Shown: positions 9,718 through 21,665, numbered from the stretch's first letter. The stretch: DNA of 64,000 bases from DASSSQ01 sp963839285 (GCA_963839285.1 CAWIUN010000029.1:1-64000); one strand, 5' to 3'. The notes: generated from the sequence alone by a model not told the origin. Program-made: numbers and translations.

Positions 9718-9776
9718 CCGGCCCGGCCGCGGCCGCCGGCGCGACTCAAACGGCGGCACCGGGGTAGGCCGGGGCC

Positions 9777-11078
9777 ATGAGCGTGCTGCAGATCGCCGCG
9801 GCCGCCGGGCTGCTCGCGGGCAACTTCTTCTTCGTCGCGGTCGAGTTCGCGGTCACGCGGGCCCGCCCGAGCATGGTCGCCGAGCTGGTCGAGGAAGAGG
9901 TCTCGGGCGCGCGCTCGCTCGGGCACGCCGTCGACCACATCGACAACTACCTCTCCGCGTGCCAGCTCGGGATCACGGTCTGCTCGATCGGGCTCGGGAT
10001 CACCGCCGAGCCGGTGCTGAAGGACCTCTTCGAGCGGGTGGTGCCGGGCGGTTCGTGGCTCGGGATCGGAGCCGCGACCGTCGCCTTCCTGCTCGCGTAC
10101 GGGCTCGTCTCGGTCTTCCACGTCGTCCTCGGCGAGCTCGCCCCGAAGAGCCTCGCGATCGCGCGCACCCGCCGCGTCGGGCTGCTGCTCCTGCCGCCGA
10201 TGCGGATCTTCTACCTGGCGACGAAGCCCGTCGTCGACGGGCTCAACTGGCTCGGCAACCTCGTCCTGAAGCCGTTCGGGATCCCGCCCGCCAGCGAGGC
10301 GCAGGCGGCGCCGCACTCCGAGGCCGAGCTGCTGCGCCTGATCGGCCAGAGCCGCGAGCAGGGCGTGCTCGAGCCCGAGGAGCACGAGTTCGCCGCCGGC
10401 GTCTTCAGCTTCGGCGACCGGCGCGTGCGCGAGGCGATGGTGCCGCGCGGCGAGATCCACTACCTCGAGACCGCGCAGACCGCCGCCGAGGCGGGGGAGG
10501 GCGTCGCCGGCTCGCGGCACACGCGCTACCCGCTCTGCGAGCCCGAGCGCCGGCCTCGACGCGGTCGCCGGCGTGCTCGACCTGCGCGATCTCGTGCCCG
10601 CGCTCGCCGCCGACCCCGCAGACGCCGCTCGGCGACCTGGCGCCGGCCGGTGCTGCGCACCTCGGAGGCGGAGCTGCTCGACGACCTGCTCGAACGGCTG
10701 CGCGCCGAGCAGCGGCAGCTCGCGATCGTCGAGGACGAGTTCGGCACCGTCGTCGGCCTGATCACGCTGGAGGACGTGCTCGAGCAGATCGTCGGCGACA
10801 TCCGCGACGAGTACGACCCGGACGAGCCGCTGCTGCGCCGCGAGGAGGGGGCGCTGCGCGTGGAGGGCTCCGCCCAGCTGCGCCTCGTCGCCGCCGAGCT
10901 CGGGCTCGAGCTCGACGGGCACCAGCAGGCGACCGTCGGCGGCTTCGTCGTCGAGCGCCTCGGGCGCGTCCCGGAGGTCGGCGAGCGACTGCGCGTCGAC
11001 GACGTCGAGCTCGAGGTGGAGGAGGTCGAGGGAGCGCACCCGACGCGGCTCGCGATCCACCGGCCCGGCGGCGAGTAG
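9777..11078 (+). CDS. CNNM/CorC (HlyC)-type transporter with CBS pair, frame-interrupted
   Basis: The protein has an N-terminal DUF21 membrane domain (residues ~1-170; FFVAVEFAVTRARPSMVAELVEE and VFHVVLGELAPKSLAIARTRRV are diagnostic), a CBS pair, and a C-terminal CorC_HlyC domain (EEGALRVEGSAQLRLVAAELG). Members are linked to Mg2+/Co2+ efflux or membrane-damage resistance. The frame breaks near 10545 and across 10625-10643 (net +2 or -1). Reading through them restores GLDAVAGVLDLRDLVPAL and LGDLARPVLRTSEAELLDDL, the normal CBS sequence. The original frame is regained for the last third. Confidence 0.85.
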   Translation: MSVLQIAAAAGLLAGNFFFVAVEFAVTRARPSMVAELVEEEVSGARSLGHAVDHIDNYLSACQLGITVCSIGLGITAEPVLKDLFERVVPGGSWLGIGAATVAFLLAYGLVSVFHVVLGELAPKSLAIARTRRVGLLLLPPMRIFYLATKPVVDGLNWLGNLVLKPFGIPPASEAQAAPHSEAELLRLIGQSREQGVLEPEEHEFAAGVFSFGDRRVREAMVPRGEIHYLETAQTAAEAGEGVAGSRHTRYPLCEPERRPRRGRRRARPARSRARARRRPRRRRSATWRRPVLRTSEAELLDDLLERLRAEQRQLAIVEDEFGTVVGLITLEDVLEQIVGDIRDEYDPDEPLLRREEGALRVEGSAQLRLVAAELGLELDGHQQATVGGFVVERLGRVPEVGERLRVDDVELEVEEVEGAHPTRLAIHRPGGE

Positions 11079-11146
11079 CGACGGGCGTCGGCGGCGAACG
11101 CCTCGTCCCGGCGACGAAGACCCGCGCGGGCTGCAAGGCTGTCCCG

Positions 11147-11933
11147 GTGCCGTGCTACCTCTGCGCCACCTGCTCGACGCAGTTCCCCGAGAGCGACACG
11201 CCGCCGCCCGCCTGCCCGATCTGCGAGGACGAGCGCCAGTACGTCCCCGAGAGCGGCCAGCGCTGGACGACGCTCGAGGAGCTGCGCGAGGGCGCATGTG
11301 CCCGTGCTCCGCGAGGAGCTGCCGGGCCTGCTCGGGATCGGCTGCGAGCCCGATTTCGCGATCGGCCAGCGCGCGCTCGTCGCCGACGGCGTCCTCTGGG
11401 ACTGCCAGGCGCTCCTGACCGAGGAGATCGTCGAGCGCGTCGGCAGCCTCGACGCGATCGCGATCAGCCACTGCCACTACTACTCGACGATGGTGGAGTG
11501 GGCGCACGCCTTCGACTGCCCCGTCTACGTCCACGCCGACGACCGCGAGTGGGTGATGCGGCCCGACCCGGCGATCGAGTTCTGGCAGGGCGAGCAGCTC
11601 GAGCTGAAGCCCGGCCTGACGCTGCTGCGGCTCGGCGGCCATTTCGCCGGCGGGCAGGTGCTGCACTGGGCCGGGCCGCGGCTGCTCCTCAGCGGCGACA
11701 TCGTCATGGTCGTCCCCGACCGCGCCTACGTCAGCTTCATGTACAGCTACCCGAACCTGATCCCGCTGCCGGCCGAGACCGTGCTCGAGATCGCGGGGAA
11801 GCTCGAGCCGTGGGCGTTCGACACGATCGTCGGCGCCTGGTGGGGGCGGGTCGTGCGCGAGGACGCGAAAGGGGCCGTCCGCCGCTCGGCCGAGCGCTAC
11901 GCGGCCGCGCTCCAGGGCAACCTGCGGCCCTGA
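11147..11933 (+). CDS. MBL-fold metallohydrolase with N-terminal rubredoxin-like zinc ribbon, frame-interrupted
   Basis: GTG 11147 begins VPCYLCATCSTQFPES, with CxxC and a second CPIC pair, a zinc knuckle. A metallo-beta-lactamase-like domain follows: ISHCHYYSTMVEWA in place of HxHxDH, a later GGHFAGGQVLHW and a LLLSGDIVMVV metal-ligand strand. The HCHYYS variant departs from the usual HxHxDH, so catalytic metal binding may be altered. The frame breaks near 11292 between EELREG and HVPVLREELPGL. Substrate unknown. Confidence 0.78.
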
Positions 11934-11957
11934 GGCTCGAGGCGCGTTGGACGGTCC

Positions 11958-13341
11958 CTAGCCCCGCAGGACGACCTGCAGGTCGGTGCCGCGGCCGGGC
12001 ACCGAGCGGATCGAGAACTGCCCGCCGATCGAGGCGGCCCGCTCCCGCATGTTCTTCATTCCCTGGCCCGCGCCCTTCGCCTCGCCGTCGAAGCCGACGC
12101 CGTCGTCGCGGATCGTCACGTAGCGCTCGCCGAGCTGCTGGCCGATCGTGACGACCACCCGCCGCGCGCCCGCGTGCTTGCGCGCGTTCGCGAGGCCCTC
12201 CTGGACGATCCGGAACAGCTCGATCTGCTCGTCGGGGCCGAGGCGCGTCGTCTTGTCGATCTCGAGGTCGACCTCGAGCGCCCCGTCGGCGGTCAGGAAC
12301 TCGACGTAGCGCCGCAGCGCGGCGTCGAAGGGCGCGTTGCCGGAGGCGGACGAGAGCGCCAGCACCGCGAACTTCGCCTCCTGCTGGGCGGCGGCCGCCG
12401 CCTCCTTCAGCCGCGGCAGCGCCTCGGCCGGGTCGGCCCCCGCCTCGAGCATCGAGGCGTGCGTCGAGACCGCGAAGAGGTACTGGGCGAGCCCGTCGTG
12501 GATCTCCCGCGCGACGCGCGCCCGCTCCTCGGCGACGGCGCGGCCGAACTCGGAGAAGCGGATCGCGCGCCAGACGCCGACGAGCAGCACCGCGAACCCG
12601 AGCATGCGCAGGAAGTCGCCCTGCGAGACCCACTGGCTCGAGAGGAGCGGCGTGAACATCGAGTGGAGCGAGGCGAAGAGCATCAGCGTCGCGCCGAGCG
12701 CGAGCCAGCGGTCGAGGTCCTCGCCGAAGTCGCGGAAGCGGACGCCGAAGCCGATCACCGCGAGCAGGTTCAGGAGCACGTTCGCGGCCAGGAGGCCGAT
12801 CAGGAGCGCCGGCTGCTGCTCGTCCAGCGGAGTCAGGTCGGGCAGGCCGCCGGAGATCGTCTGGGCCAGCATCCAGATCAGGCGCGAGCCCGATCAGCGC
12901 GAGCACGAGCGCGTTGCCGAGCGTCCGCTGCCGCAGCTTGACGCGGCCGCGCATGAACGGCGCGGGCGCCATCGCGATCAGCGTCCACGAGAGCAGCCGC
13001 CCGCCGTGGGCGCTCCACGCCTCGACCGGGTGCAGCGAGCCGCCGCCGAGCACGGGGGCGATCCCGAACAGAAACAGCGAGACCGCCCCGGCGAAGAAGC
13101 CGGCCGCGAGCAGCAGGTCGAGCCGCCGCCCCTCGACCGAGAAGCGGGCGCCGGCGAGGATCGCGACGAGTCCGCCCGCGAGCACCATGACCGTGTCGAG
13201 CACCGTCCGGAGCTCCGGCAGGTAGTAGGTCATGCGCAGATCGGGGTAGGAGAGGAAGAGCGCCAGCGCGGCCCCGAGCAGGCCGATCAGCAGCACCTCG
13301 CCCCAGAGCCAGGCGTCGTACGTGTCGTCGGCGTCGTGCAC
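11958..13341 (-). CDS. membrane histidine kinase (HisKA_3/NarL-type), frame-interrupted
   Basis: The sensor has about seven membrane helices in the first 260 residues and no obvious extracytoplasmic domain. A HisKA_3 dimerisation domain follows (AREIHDGLAQYL, phospho-acceptor His) and then an HATPase domain with N-box VQEGLANARKHA and DDGVGF. The frame breaks near 12884, inside a membrane helix, where ALVLALIGLA continues as LIWMLAQTISGG. It is divergent from the NarL-type regulator at 13385, its likely partner. The signal sensed is unknown. Confidence 0.88.
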
Positions 13342-13384
13342 GTTCCCCTAATCGGCACCGCCGCGCGAACCGATAAGCGGAACC

Positions 13385-14033
13385 ATGAGCGCGCGCATCG
13401 TGATCGTCGACGACCACCCGCTGACCCGCGGGGCGCTGTCCGCGCTGCTCGGCGGCAACGGCTTCGACGTGGTCGGGGAGGCAGAGGACGGGCGCCAGGC
13501 GGTCGACGCGCGCACGCGAGCTCCAGCCGGATCTCGTCCTGCTCGACCTGACCATGCCCGAGCTCGACGGCCTGCAGGCGCTGCCGCTGATCCGCGAGGC
13601 GGCGCCGGCCTGCGAGGTCGTCGTGCTGACCGCCTCCGAGAGCGAGGGCAACCTGCTCGGCGCGATCCGGAGCGGCGCGGCCGGCTACCTGCTGAAGAGC
13701 GAGCCGCCCGAGCGGATCGTCTCCTTCCTCCGCGGCGTCGCCCGCGGCGAGGCGGCGCTCTCCGGCGCGGTCGCGCGGCGGCTGCTCGACCAGGTGCGCG
13801 AGGGCGAGGCGACCGAGCACGGCGTGCCCGACGGGATCGCCGAGCGGCTGACCGCGCGCGAGCTCGAGGTCCTGCTGCTGCTCGAGCAGCACCTCGGCAC
13901 CGACGAGATCGCGACCCGCCTCTTCATCTCCGAGCACACGGTCCGCTCACACGTGAAGGGCCTGCTCGCGAAGCTCGGCGTCTCCTCGCGGCGCGAGGCC
14001 GTCGAGGCGCTGCACGCCGCGCGCGCCGCGTAG
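13385..14033 (+). CDS. NarL/FixJ-type response regulator, frame-interrupted
   Basis: The receiver domain has the acidic pair in IVIVDDHPLTRGAL, the phospho-acceptor Asp in LVLLDLTMPELDG, Thr in VVVLTAS and Lys in GYLLKSE. A LuxR helix-turn-helix closes the protein (LTARELEVLLLLEQHLGTDE, then ISEHTVRSHVKGLLAKLGVSS). The frame breaks near 13512 just before the Asp-containing strand. The gene starts 44 bases from the divergent kinase gene and surely forms its two-component partner. Confidence 0.9.
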
Positions 14034-14047
14034 GCGAGAATCCGCCG

Positions 14048-14901
14048 ATGGAGGCGGTGCGGGTGCCCGATGCGGCGGCGTTCCTGGAGCGCGCGGGCGG
14101 CGTTCCTGCTCGAGCGGGAGGCGGAGCACAACCTGCTGCTCGGGCTCGCGGAGCGCCTGCGCGGCGAGCCGAACCTCTACGGCGCCGACGACCCGTACTT
14201 CGCCGTGCTCGAGGACGGCGGCCGCGTCGTCGGCGCGTCGCTGCGGACGCCGCCGTACCCGTTGATCCTCTCCGAGCTGGACGACCTCGCCGCGCTGCGG
14301 CCCCTGGTCGAGGACGTGCGGGACGCCTTCGCCGCGCTGCCGGGGGTCGGCGGGCCGAAGGCCGCGGCCGCCGCGTTCGCGCGGCTCTGGGGCGGCACCG
14401 CGCGGGTCGCGCTCGAGCAGCGGATCTACCGCGCCCAGCGGACGGTCGCCACCCCGGGACGTCCCCGGCCGGATGCGCGCCTACGCGGACGGAGACGCCG
14501 ACCTCGTCGTCGCCATGCACGGGGCCTTCCTCGACGAGGCGATGCCCGGCAACCCGTTCGAGAACGACTCCCGCGAGCTGGTCGAGCGCCGCCTCGCCGA
14601 CGCCGGCGGCGGCTTCGAGCTCTGGGAGGACGGCGGCCGCGTCGTCTCGCTCGCCGGCTACGGCGCCCCGACGGCGAACGGCATCCGCATCGGGCCGGTC
14701 TACACGCCGCCCGAGCACCGCCGCCGCGGCTACGCCTCCGCCCTGACCGCGGGCGTGACGCAGAAGCTGCTCGACCGCGGGCGCCGCTTCTGCTTCCTCT
14801 ACACCGACCTCGCCAACCCGACCTCGAACTCGATCTACCGGCAGGTCGGCTACGAGCCCGTCTCCGACGTCGACCAGTGGCGGTTCGACCCGGACGAGTG
14901 A
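14048..14901 (+). CDS. GNAT-family N-acetyltransferase, frame-interrupted
   Basis: A ~280-residue protein whose C-terminal half is a GNAT domain, with IGPVYTPPEHRRRGYASALTA as the acetyl-CoA pyrophosphate-binding motif A, then FLYTDLANPTSNSIYRQVGYEPV. The N-terminal half resembles the degenerate GNAT repeat seen in such proteins. Frame breaks fall near 14098 (LERAGG to FLLEREAEHNLLLGL) and 14461 (ahead of VPGRMRAYADGDADLVV). The acceptor substrate is unknown. It follows the response regulator by 14 bases on the same strand. Confidence 0.82.
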
Positions 14902-15043
14902 CGAACGGCCGTTCTCCCCCACGGTGGGTGAGTCGATTCACCGAGCGCGGGTGATGAGCCGGCCGAGGGCGGAGACGATAGTCCAAGCGGACTTCCCCGC
15001 TGCGGCACAGCTGGGGCTGGTGGCGAAAACCGAATCCTTCCCT

Positions 15044-15069
15044 GCACGGCCGGCGCAAGCCGGCCGTGC
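15044..15069. terminator. bidirectional hairpin between convergent genes
   Basis: GCACGGCCGG and CCGGCCGTGC form a perfect 10-bp stem with a six-base loop between the convergent acetyltransferase and deacetylase genes. There is no long T-run, as is common in high-GC genomes. Confidence 0.6.
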
Positions 15070-15076
15070 CGGTTCT

Positions 15077-15916
<840 letters not shown>

Positions 15917-15931
<15 letters not shown>

Positions 15932-16132
15932 CAGGACGTCCTCGACGACCTCGGCGAGCGGCCGGTCGCCCTGGAGCCGCCCGACGAGGTAGCAGAGCAG
16001 GGGCGCGTTCGTCCGCGCGCCGCTCGTGTGGGCCGCCACCTTCGCCAGCTCGAGCAGCTGCCGCTCCTCCTCGGCGGAGAGCTCGACGCCGCCCCCGGCC
16101 GCCTCGGCGGCTTCCCTCAGCCACTCGTCCAC
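15917..16132 (-). CDS. DUF6457-like small protein, 71 aa
   Basis: MDEWLREAAEAAGGGVELSAEEERQ opens an all-helical protein resembling the short actinobacterial DUF6457 proteins, often found beside molybdenum-cofactor or nucleotide genes. It has no cysteines beyond one (LLCYLVG) and no membrane helix. It lies 9 bases after the exonuclease gene on the minus strand and runs into the deacetylase gene, forming one probable operon. The function is unknown. Confidence 0.7.
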
Positions 16133-16141
16133 GGGACGATT

Positions 16142-16949
16142 CTAGGACGCGAGCGCCTCGAAGCCGCCCGGCCAGCCGGCCGAGCCCCCACTCGTCCGCG
16201 AGCTCCGCCGCCCGCGACCAGGTCGGCTCGCGGTCGCCGAGGTCGGGCAGCGGCGCCGACGCGTCCATGGTCGCGATCCGCTTGTAGAGCCGCAGCCGCT
16301 CGGCCTCGGCCGCGAAGCGCCCGGCCTCGAGCGCCGCCTCGAGCGAGCCGTACTGCCGCAGCACGCCCGCGGCCGTCTTCGGGCCGACGCCCTTGGCGCC
16401 CGGGATCCTGTCGGACGGGTCGCCGCGGAGCGCGATCAGGTCGGGCACCTGCTCCGGCTCGCAGTCGTAGCGCTCGCGCACCTCGGCCGGCCCGATCCGC
16501 GCCAGCTCGGAGACCCCGCGCACCGGCTGCAGGACGGTCACGCGCTCGGAGACGAGCTGGAAGGCGTCGCGGTCCGAGGTGACGACGACGACCGGCCCGG
16601 TCGCGTGCGTCGCCGTCGCGGCGAGGAAGTCGTCCGCCTCGTAGCCCGCCGCCTTCGCGGCCGCGAACCCCATCGCCTCGACGAGCCGCGGCAGCAGCTC
16701 GAGCTGCTCGACGATCGAGTCGTCGAACTCGCGCCCCGACTGGTACGCGGGCAGCGCCTCGTGCCGGTAGGTCGGCTCGCCGAGCGTGTCCCAGCCGACG
16801 ACGATCGACCGCGGCCGCTCGTCCTCCCAGAGCCGCAGCACGAAGTTCGAGAAGCCGACGACCGCGTTCAGCCGGATCGACTTCGGCAGCGCGTGGTAGG
16901 CGCGGTGGGCGAGCGAGTCGCCGTCGATCGCGAGCAGCGGCCGCGTCAC
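16142..16949 (-). CDS. 5'-3' exonuclease (Pol I N-terminal-domain-like), frame-interrupted at the end
   Basis: A stand-alone FEN/5'-3' exonuclease of ~268 residues. GTG 16949 gives VTRPLLAIDGDSLAHRAYHALP, with the catalytic Asp of the LLLIDGxxLxxRA motif. AAGYEADDFLAATATHATG and VVTSDRDAFQLVS supply the acidic metal site, and GDPSDRIPGAKGVGPKTA is the helix-hairpin-helix. The end needs a one-base shift near 16163. That converts a read-through tail into GRLAGR-FEALAS followed by TAG 16142-16144, a normal end for the family. It acts on flap or RNA-primer structures in repair and replication. Confidence 0.88.
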
Positions 16950-16975
16950 GCCGAAGGCTCCGACGTGACGATGTG

Positions 16976-17573
16976 TCACAAGCTCGCGTAGAGCCGCTCG
17001 ATCTCCGCCATCAGCCGCTCGGTCAGCTCGTGCGGCGTCCCCTCGGGCGGCAGCGGCTCGCCGTAGGCGACCTTCAGCTGCCCGAATCGCGCGAGCCGGT
17101 CGGTGCCCTTGATCGCCGCCGGCACGAGCGGCACCCCCGCGTCGATCGCGATCCGGGCGGCGCCGGTGCGCGGCCGCGCCTCGAAGCGCTTCCGGAGCCC
17201 CTTCCGCTGCCGCGTCCCTTCCGGGAACATCGCGACGACGTGCCCGTCGCGCGCGAGGTCGACCGCGGTCTCGATCGCCTCCTCGTCGCGCTGCCCGCGC
17301 CGCACCGGGAAGGCGCCGCCGCCGTTCAAGAACATGCGTGAGCGGCCACCAGTAGAGCTCCGACTTGGCCATGAAGCGCAGGAAGCGCCGCGGCCAGAGC
17401 GGCACGCCGAGCGGCCAGGGGTCGAAGTTCGAGATGTGGTTCGCGGCCAGCACGTAGCCGCCCTCGGCGGGCAGGTGCTCGCGTCCGCGCGCCTGCAGCC
17501 GGTAGAGGCCGTAGAGGAACGGCAGCGACACGCCGCCGATCAGGTAGTAGAAGGGGCTGGGTTTCGGGACCAT
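16976..17573 (-). CDS. 1-acyl-glycerol-3-phosphate acyltransferase (PlsC-like), frame-interrupted
   Basis: A membrane-associated acyltransferase of phospholipid synthesis. It has the catalytic ANHISNFDPWPLGV (HX4D) motif and the substrate-binding VAMFPEGTRQRKGL and VPAAIKGTDR motifs. The ATG at 17573 (MVPKPSPFYYLIGG) fits the family start better than the upstream in-frame ATG at 17597. The frame breaks near 17338, where SELYWWPLT continues as RMFLNGGGAFPVRRG. It heads a minus-strand run with the exonuclease, DUF6457-like and deacetylase genes. Confidence 0.87.
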
Positions 17574-17654
17574 CCGCCAGCAGTATCCGACATACATGCT
17601 TCGCTGTAGAGCGCGGCTGCTCGGCCGAGACCCCCGCAGCTACCCTGACGCGTC

Positions 17655-20235
17655 GTGACGAACCCCACAGACAAGCGCCGCCTCGTGATCGTCGAGTCGC
17701 CCGCCAAGGCGCGGACGATCGCCCGCTTCCTCGGCCCCGGCTTCGTGGTCGAGTCGAGCGTCGGCCACGTCCGCGACCTGCCCGTCAGCGCCGCCGAGAT
17801 CCCCGAGAGCATGAAGAAGCAGCCCTGGGCGCGCCTCGGCGTCGACACCGAGCACGAGTTCGAGCCGCTCTACGTCGTCGAGTCGAAGAAGAAGAAGGTC
17901 GTCTCGGAGCTGAAGAAGCAGCTCAAGAACGTGGACGAGGTCCTGCTCGCGACCGACGAGGACCGCGAGGGCGAGGCGATCGCCTGGCACCTGGCCGAGG
18001 TCCTGAAGCCGAAGGTGCCGGTCCGGCGGATGGTCTTCCACGAGATCACCGAGGACGCGATCCTGCGCGCGCTCGAGCAGACGCGCGAGATCGACGGCTG
18101 CCTCGTCGACGCGCAGGAGACCCGGCGGATCCTCGACCGGCTCTACGGCTACGAGGTCTCGCCCGTCCTCTGGAAGAAGGTGATGCAGGGGCTCTCGGCG
18201 GGGCGCGTGCAGTCGGTCGCGACGCGGCTCGTCGTCCAGCGCGAGCGCGAGCGGATGGCGTTCGTCGCCGCCTCCTACTGGGACGTCGAGGGCACGTTCG
18301 CGCCGGGCGCGTTCTCGGCGCGCCTCGTCGCGGTCGACGGGCAGCGCGTCGCCACCGGCCGCGACTTCGGCCCGGACGGGCAGCCGAAGCAGGGCGCCGA
18401 GGCGGTCGCGCTCGAGCAGGACGCGGCCGAGCGGCTCGTCGCCGAGCTCGGCGGCGTCGCCTTCGCCGTCCGCTCGGTCGAGCGGAAGCCGTACCGCCGC
18501 CGGCCGGCGCCGCCGTTCATGACCTCGACCCTGCAGCAGGAGGCGAGCCGCAAGCTCCGCTTCTCGGCGCAGGTGACGATGCGCGTCGCCCAGCGGCTCT
18601 ACGAGGGCGGCTACATCACCTACATGCGCACCGACTCGACGACGCTGTCCGAGCAGGCGCTGACCGCCGCGCGGGCCCAGGCCGCCGACCTCTACGGCGC
18701 CGACCACGTCGCCGACGCGCCGCGCCGCTACGACCGCAAGGTGCGGAACGCCCAGGAGGCGCACGAGGCGATCCGCCCCGCGGGCGACAGCTTCCGGACG
18801 CCCGAGCAGCTCGCGCGCGAGCTGAACGCCGACGAGCGCGCGCTCTACGACCTGATCTGGCGCCGGACGATCGCCTCGCAGATGCAGGACGCGCGCGGCG
18901 AGACGGTCTCGGTGCGGCTCGGGGCGCAGTCGTCGTCCGGCACGGACGCCGAGTTCGCGACCGCCGGCACCGTGATCACCTTCCGGGGCTTCCTCGCCGC
19001 CTACCAGGAGGGCCGCGACGACGACACGGCCGCCGACGACGACGAGAGGATGCTGCCGCCGCTCGCCGAGGGCCAGGAGCTCGAGGCGACCGCGCTCGAG
19101 GCGCAGGGCCATGCGACGACCCCGCCGCCGCGCTTCACCGAGGCGACGCTCGTGCGGACGCTCGAGGAGCTCGGGATCGGCCGCCCGTCGACCTACGCGT
19201 CGATCATCGGCACGATCCTCGACCGCGGCTACGTGAGCAAGAAGGGCTCGGCGCTCGTGCCGTCCTTCGTCGCCTTCTCGGTCGTGCAGTTGCTCGAGCA
19301 GCACTTCGGGCAGCTGATCGACTACGAGTTCACCGCCCGGCTCGAGGACGACCTCGACCGGATCGCCGCCGGCGAGGAGCGCCGCGTCGACTGGCTGCGC
19401 CGCTTCTACTTCGGGAACGGCGACCGCGGTCTCAAGGACCTCGTCTCGCAGCTCGGCGAGATCGACGCGCGCTCGGTCAACTCGATCCCGGTCCCGGGCG
19501 CCGACGGCATCGTGCTGCGCGTCGGCCGCTACGGTCCCTACCTCGAGCGCGGGGAGGACCGTGCCTCCGTGCCGCCCGACCTCGCGCCCGACGAGCTGAC
19601 GGCGGAGCGGGCCGAGGAGCTGCTCGCCGCGGGCTCGTCGGACACCTCGGTCGGCCGACGATCCCGAGAGCGGGCACGAGATCGTCGTCCGCGCGGGCCG
19701 CTACGGGCCGTACGTCTCGGAGGTGCTGCCGGAGGGCTCCGACGGCGCCAAGCCGCGCACGGCCTCGCTGCCGTCCTCCCTGCAGTCGCGGACGCCGACG
19801 CTCGAGGAGGCTCTGCGCCTGCTCTCGCTGCCGCGGGTCGTCGGCGCCGGCGAGGACGGCGAGGAGATCACCGCGCAGATCGGCCGCTACGGCCCCTACA
19901 TCTCGAAGGGCAAGGAGACGCGCTCGCTCGAGACCGACGAGCACGTCTTCACGATCACCCCGGAGGAGGCGCTCGCGCTCCTCGCCCAGCCGAAGCAGCG
20001 CGGCCGCCGTGCCGCGGCGGAGCCGCTGCGCGAGCTCGGCGACGATCCGATCTCGGGCAAGCCCGTCGTCGCCAAGGCCGGCCGGTTCGGGCCCTACGTG
20101 ACCGACGGCGAGACGAACGCGAGCCTGCGCAAGGGCGACGACGTCGAGACGCTGACGCTCGAGCGGGCCTCGGAGCTCCTGGCCGACCGGCGCTCCCGCG
20201 GGCCTGCTCCGAAGCGCCGCCGCCGCGCCTCCTGA
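17655..20235 (+). CDS. topA: DNA topoisomerase I, frame-interrupted
   Basis: This type IA topoisomerase relaxes negative supercoils. GTG 17655 begins with the TOPRIM domain: LVIVESPAKARTIARFLG, and the DxDxE acid cluster in LLATDEDREGEAIAWHL. The active-site Tyr is in GYITYMRTDSTTLS. Later domains include VRTLEELGIGRPSTYASIIGTI. The C-terminus has repeated IGRYGPYISKGKETRSL and AGRFGPYVTDGE modules in place of zinc fingers, as in actinobacterial TopA. The frame breaks near 19662 before DDPESGHEIVVRAGRYGPYV. Because topA is normally essential, this break points to a sequence error rather than real loss. Confidence 0.95.
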
Positions 20236-20518
20236 GCGCGTCGCGACGTCTCGCCAACCTTTCCGCCGGTCGAGCGTTTAAGATCGTCGAGGACGCGAAC
20301 GTTCGACCCCCTCCGGGAGCCGCGGCGCGCGCAGCGCGCGCACGACCAACCAGAGAGGCCGCGGCGGCGGAATAGCCTGCGACCGGACCACGTTCGAACG
20401 CGCAGATCCCTCGGAACGGGGAAGGGGTTCCCCCTGGCAGAGGCAGGACCGGACCCCTAGAGTGCGAAGGTTTGAGAGATTCGGGAGCGGACGAACCAGA
20501 AAGGGAGACCAGAGTCTT

Positions 20519-21616
20519 TTGACGCAGAACCAGATGACCGAACTGCTGGAGACCGAAGGGGCGCGCTCCCTGCTCGAAGGCGCGGAGGAGCGCGGCTTCA
20601 TCCAGGCGGCGCAGCTCGAGGCGTTCGCGCTCGAGCACGAGCTGTCCGCCCTCGACGTCGAGGAGCTGCGGCGCGAGCTGGAGCGGATCGGGCTCGAGGT
20701 CGGCGACCAGTCCGCCGCGGCCGCGCAGGCCGCCGCCGACGACGAGGCTGCGATCGCCGAGGCCGAGGCCGCCGCGGTCGCCGCCGCCGAGGCCGCGTCG
20801 GGCGCGGGCGACAGCCTGCAGCTCTTCCTCGCGGACGTCGGCCGGCACAAGCTGCTGACCGCCTCGGAGGAGGTGATGCTGGCGAAGGCGATCGAGCGCG
20901 GCGACGGGACCGCGAAGCGGCGGATGATCGAGTCGAACCTGCGCCTGGTCGTCTCGATCGCGAAGGGCTATCGCGGGCTCGGCGTTCCCTTCCTCGACCT
21001 GATCCAGGAGGGCACGCTCGGCCTCAACCGCGCGGTCGAGAAGTTCGACTGGCGGCGCGGCTACAAGTTCTCGACCTATGCGACCTGGTGGATCCGCCAG
21101 TCGGTGCAGCGCGCCGTCGCGAACCACGCGCGGACGATCCGCGTGCCGGTGCACGTCGTCGAGCGCCAGCAGAAGCTGGGCCGGGCGGCGCGGCGGCTCG
21201 AGGTCGAGCTGGGCCGCGAGGCGACCAAGCAGGAGCTGGCCGAGGCGACGGGGCTGCCGCTGCAGCACGTCGACGAGGCGCTCGGCGCCGCGCAGGCGTC
21301 CGTCTCGCTGAACCAGACCGTGGGCGCCGACGACGAGGGCGAGCTCGGCGACCTGTTCGCCGACCGCGAGGCTGCGGACCCGTTCGACGAGGCGGAGGAG
21401 TCGCTGCGCCGCCAGAGCGTGCGCCGCGCGCTCGACGCGCTGCCGGAGCGGGAGCGGCGGATCCTCGAGCTGCGCTTCGGCTTCGAGGGCGAGCCGTGGA
21501 CGCTCGAGGCGATCGGCCACGAGCTCGACCTGACCCGCGAGCGCGTCCGCCAGCTCGAGGGCCAGGCCCTCGCCCGGCTGGCCGCGCTCCGCGAGCTCGC
21601 CGGCCTGGCGGCGTAG
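20519..21616 (+). CDS. RNA polymerase sigma factor, SigA/RpoD type
   Basis: This ~365-residue primary-type sigma factor has an Ala/Glu-rich spacer (residues ~65-95). Region 1.2 is DSLQLFLADVGRHKLLTASEE, region 2 is NLRLVVSIAKGYRGLGVPFL, DLIQEGTLGLNRAVEKFDWR and YKFSTYATWWIRQSVQRA, region 3 is IRVPVHVVERQQKL, and region 4 is the -35-binding EAIGHELDLTRERVRQLE. I choose TTG 20519, 11 bases after AAGGGAG; ATG 20534 is an alternative. It could be the housekeeping sigma or a close paralogue. The 280 bases before it hold GC-rich inverted repeats but no gene. Confidence 0.93.
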   Translation: MTQNQMTELLETEGARSLLEGAEERGFIQAAQLEAFALEHELSALDVEELRRELERIGLEVGDQSAAAAQAAADDEAAIAEAEAAAVAAAEAASGAGDSLQLFLADVGRHKLLTASEEVMLAKAIERGDGTAKRRMIESNLRLVVSIAKGYRGLGVPFLDLIQEGTLGLNRAVEKFDWRRGYKFSTYATWWIRQSVQRAVANHARTIRVPVHVVERQQKLGRAARRLEVELGREATKQELAEATGLPLQHVDEALGAAQASVSLNQTVGADDEGELGDLFADREAADPFDEAEESLRRQSVRRALDALPERERRILELRFGFEGEPWTLEAIGHELDLTRERVRQLEGQALARLAALRELAGLAA

Positions 21617-21665
21617 ACCGCCCGAGCTCGAGTCTGCCGTGGGGCCGGGGCGATCCCGGCCTCAC

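Noticed and set aside
6532..9759. A 1075-residue minus-strand open frame
   Set aside because: It lies opposite the ABC ATPase and FtsX permease, has no domain and is repetitive in Arg/Glu. It is a shadow of GC-rich codon bias.
20300..20312. GAACGTTC near the sigma-factor gene as a second SOS box
   Set aside because: The four-base spacer between GAAC and GTTC is missing.
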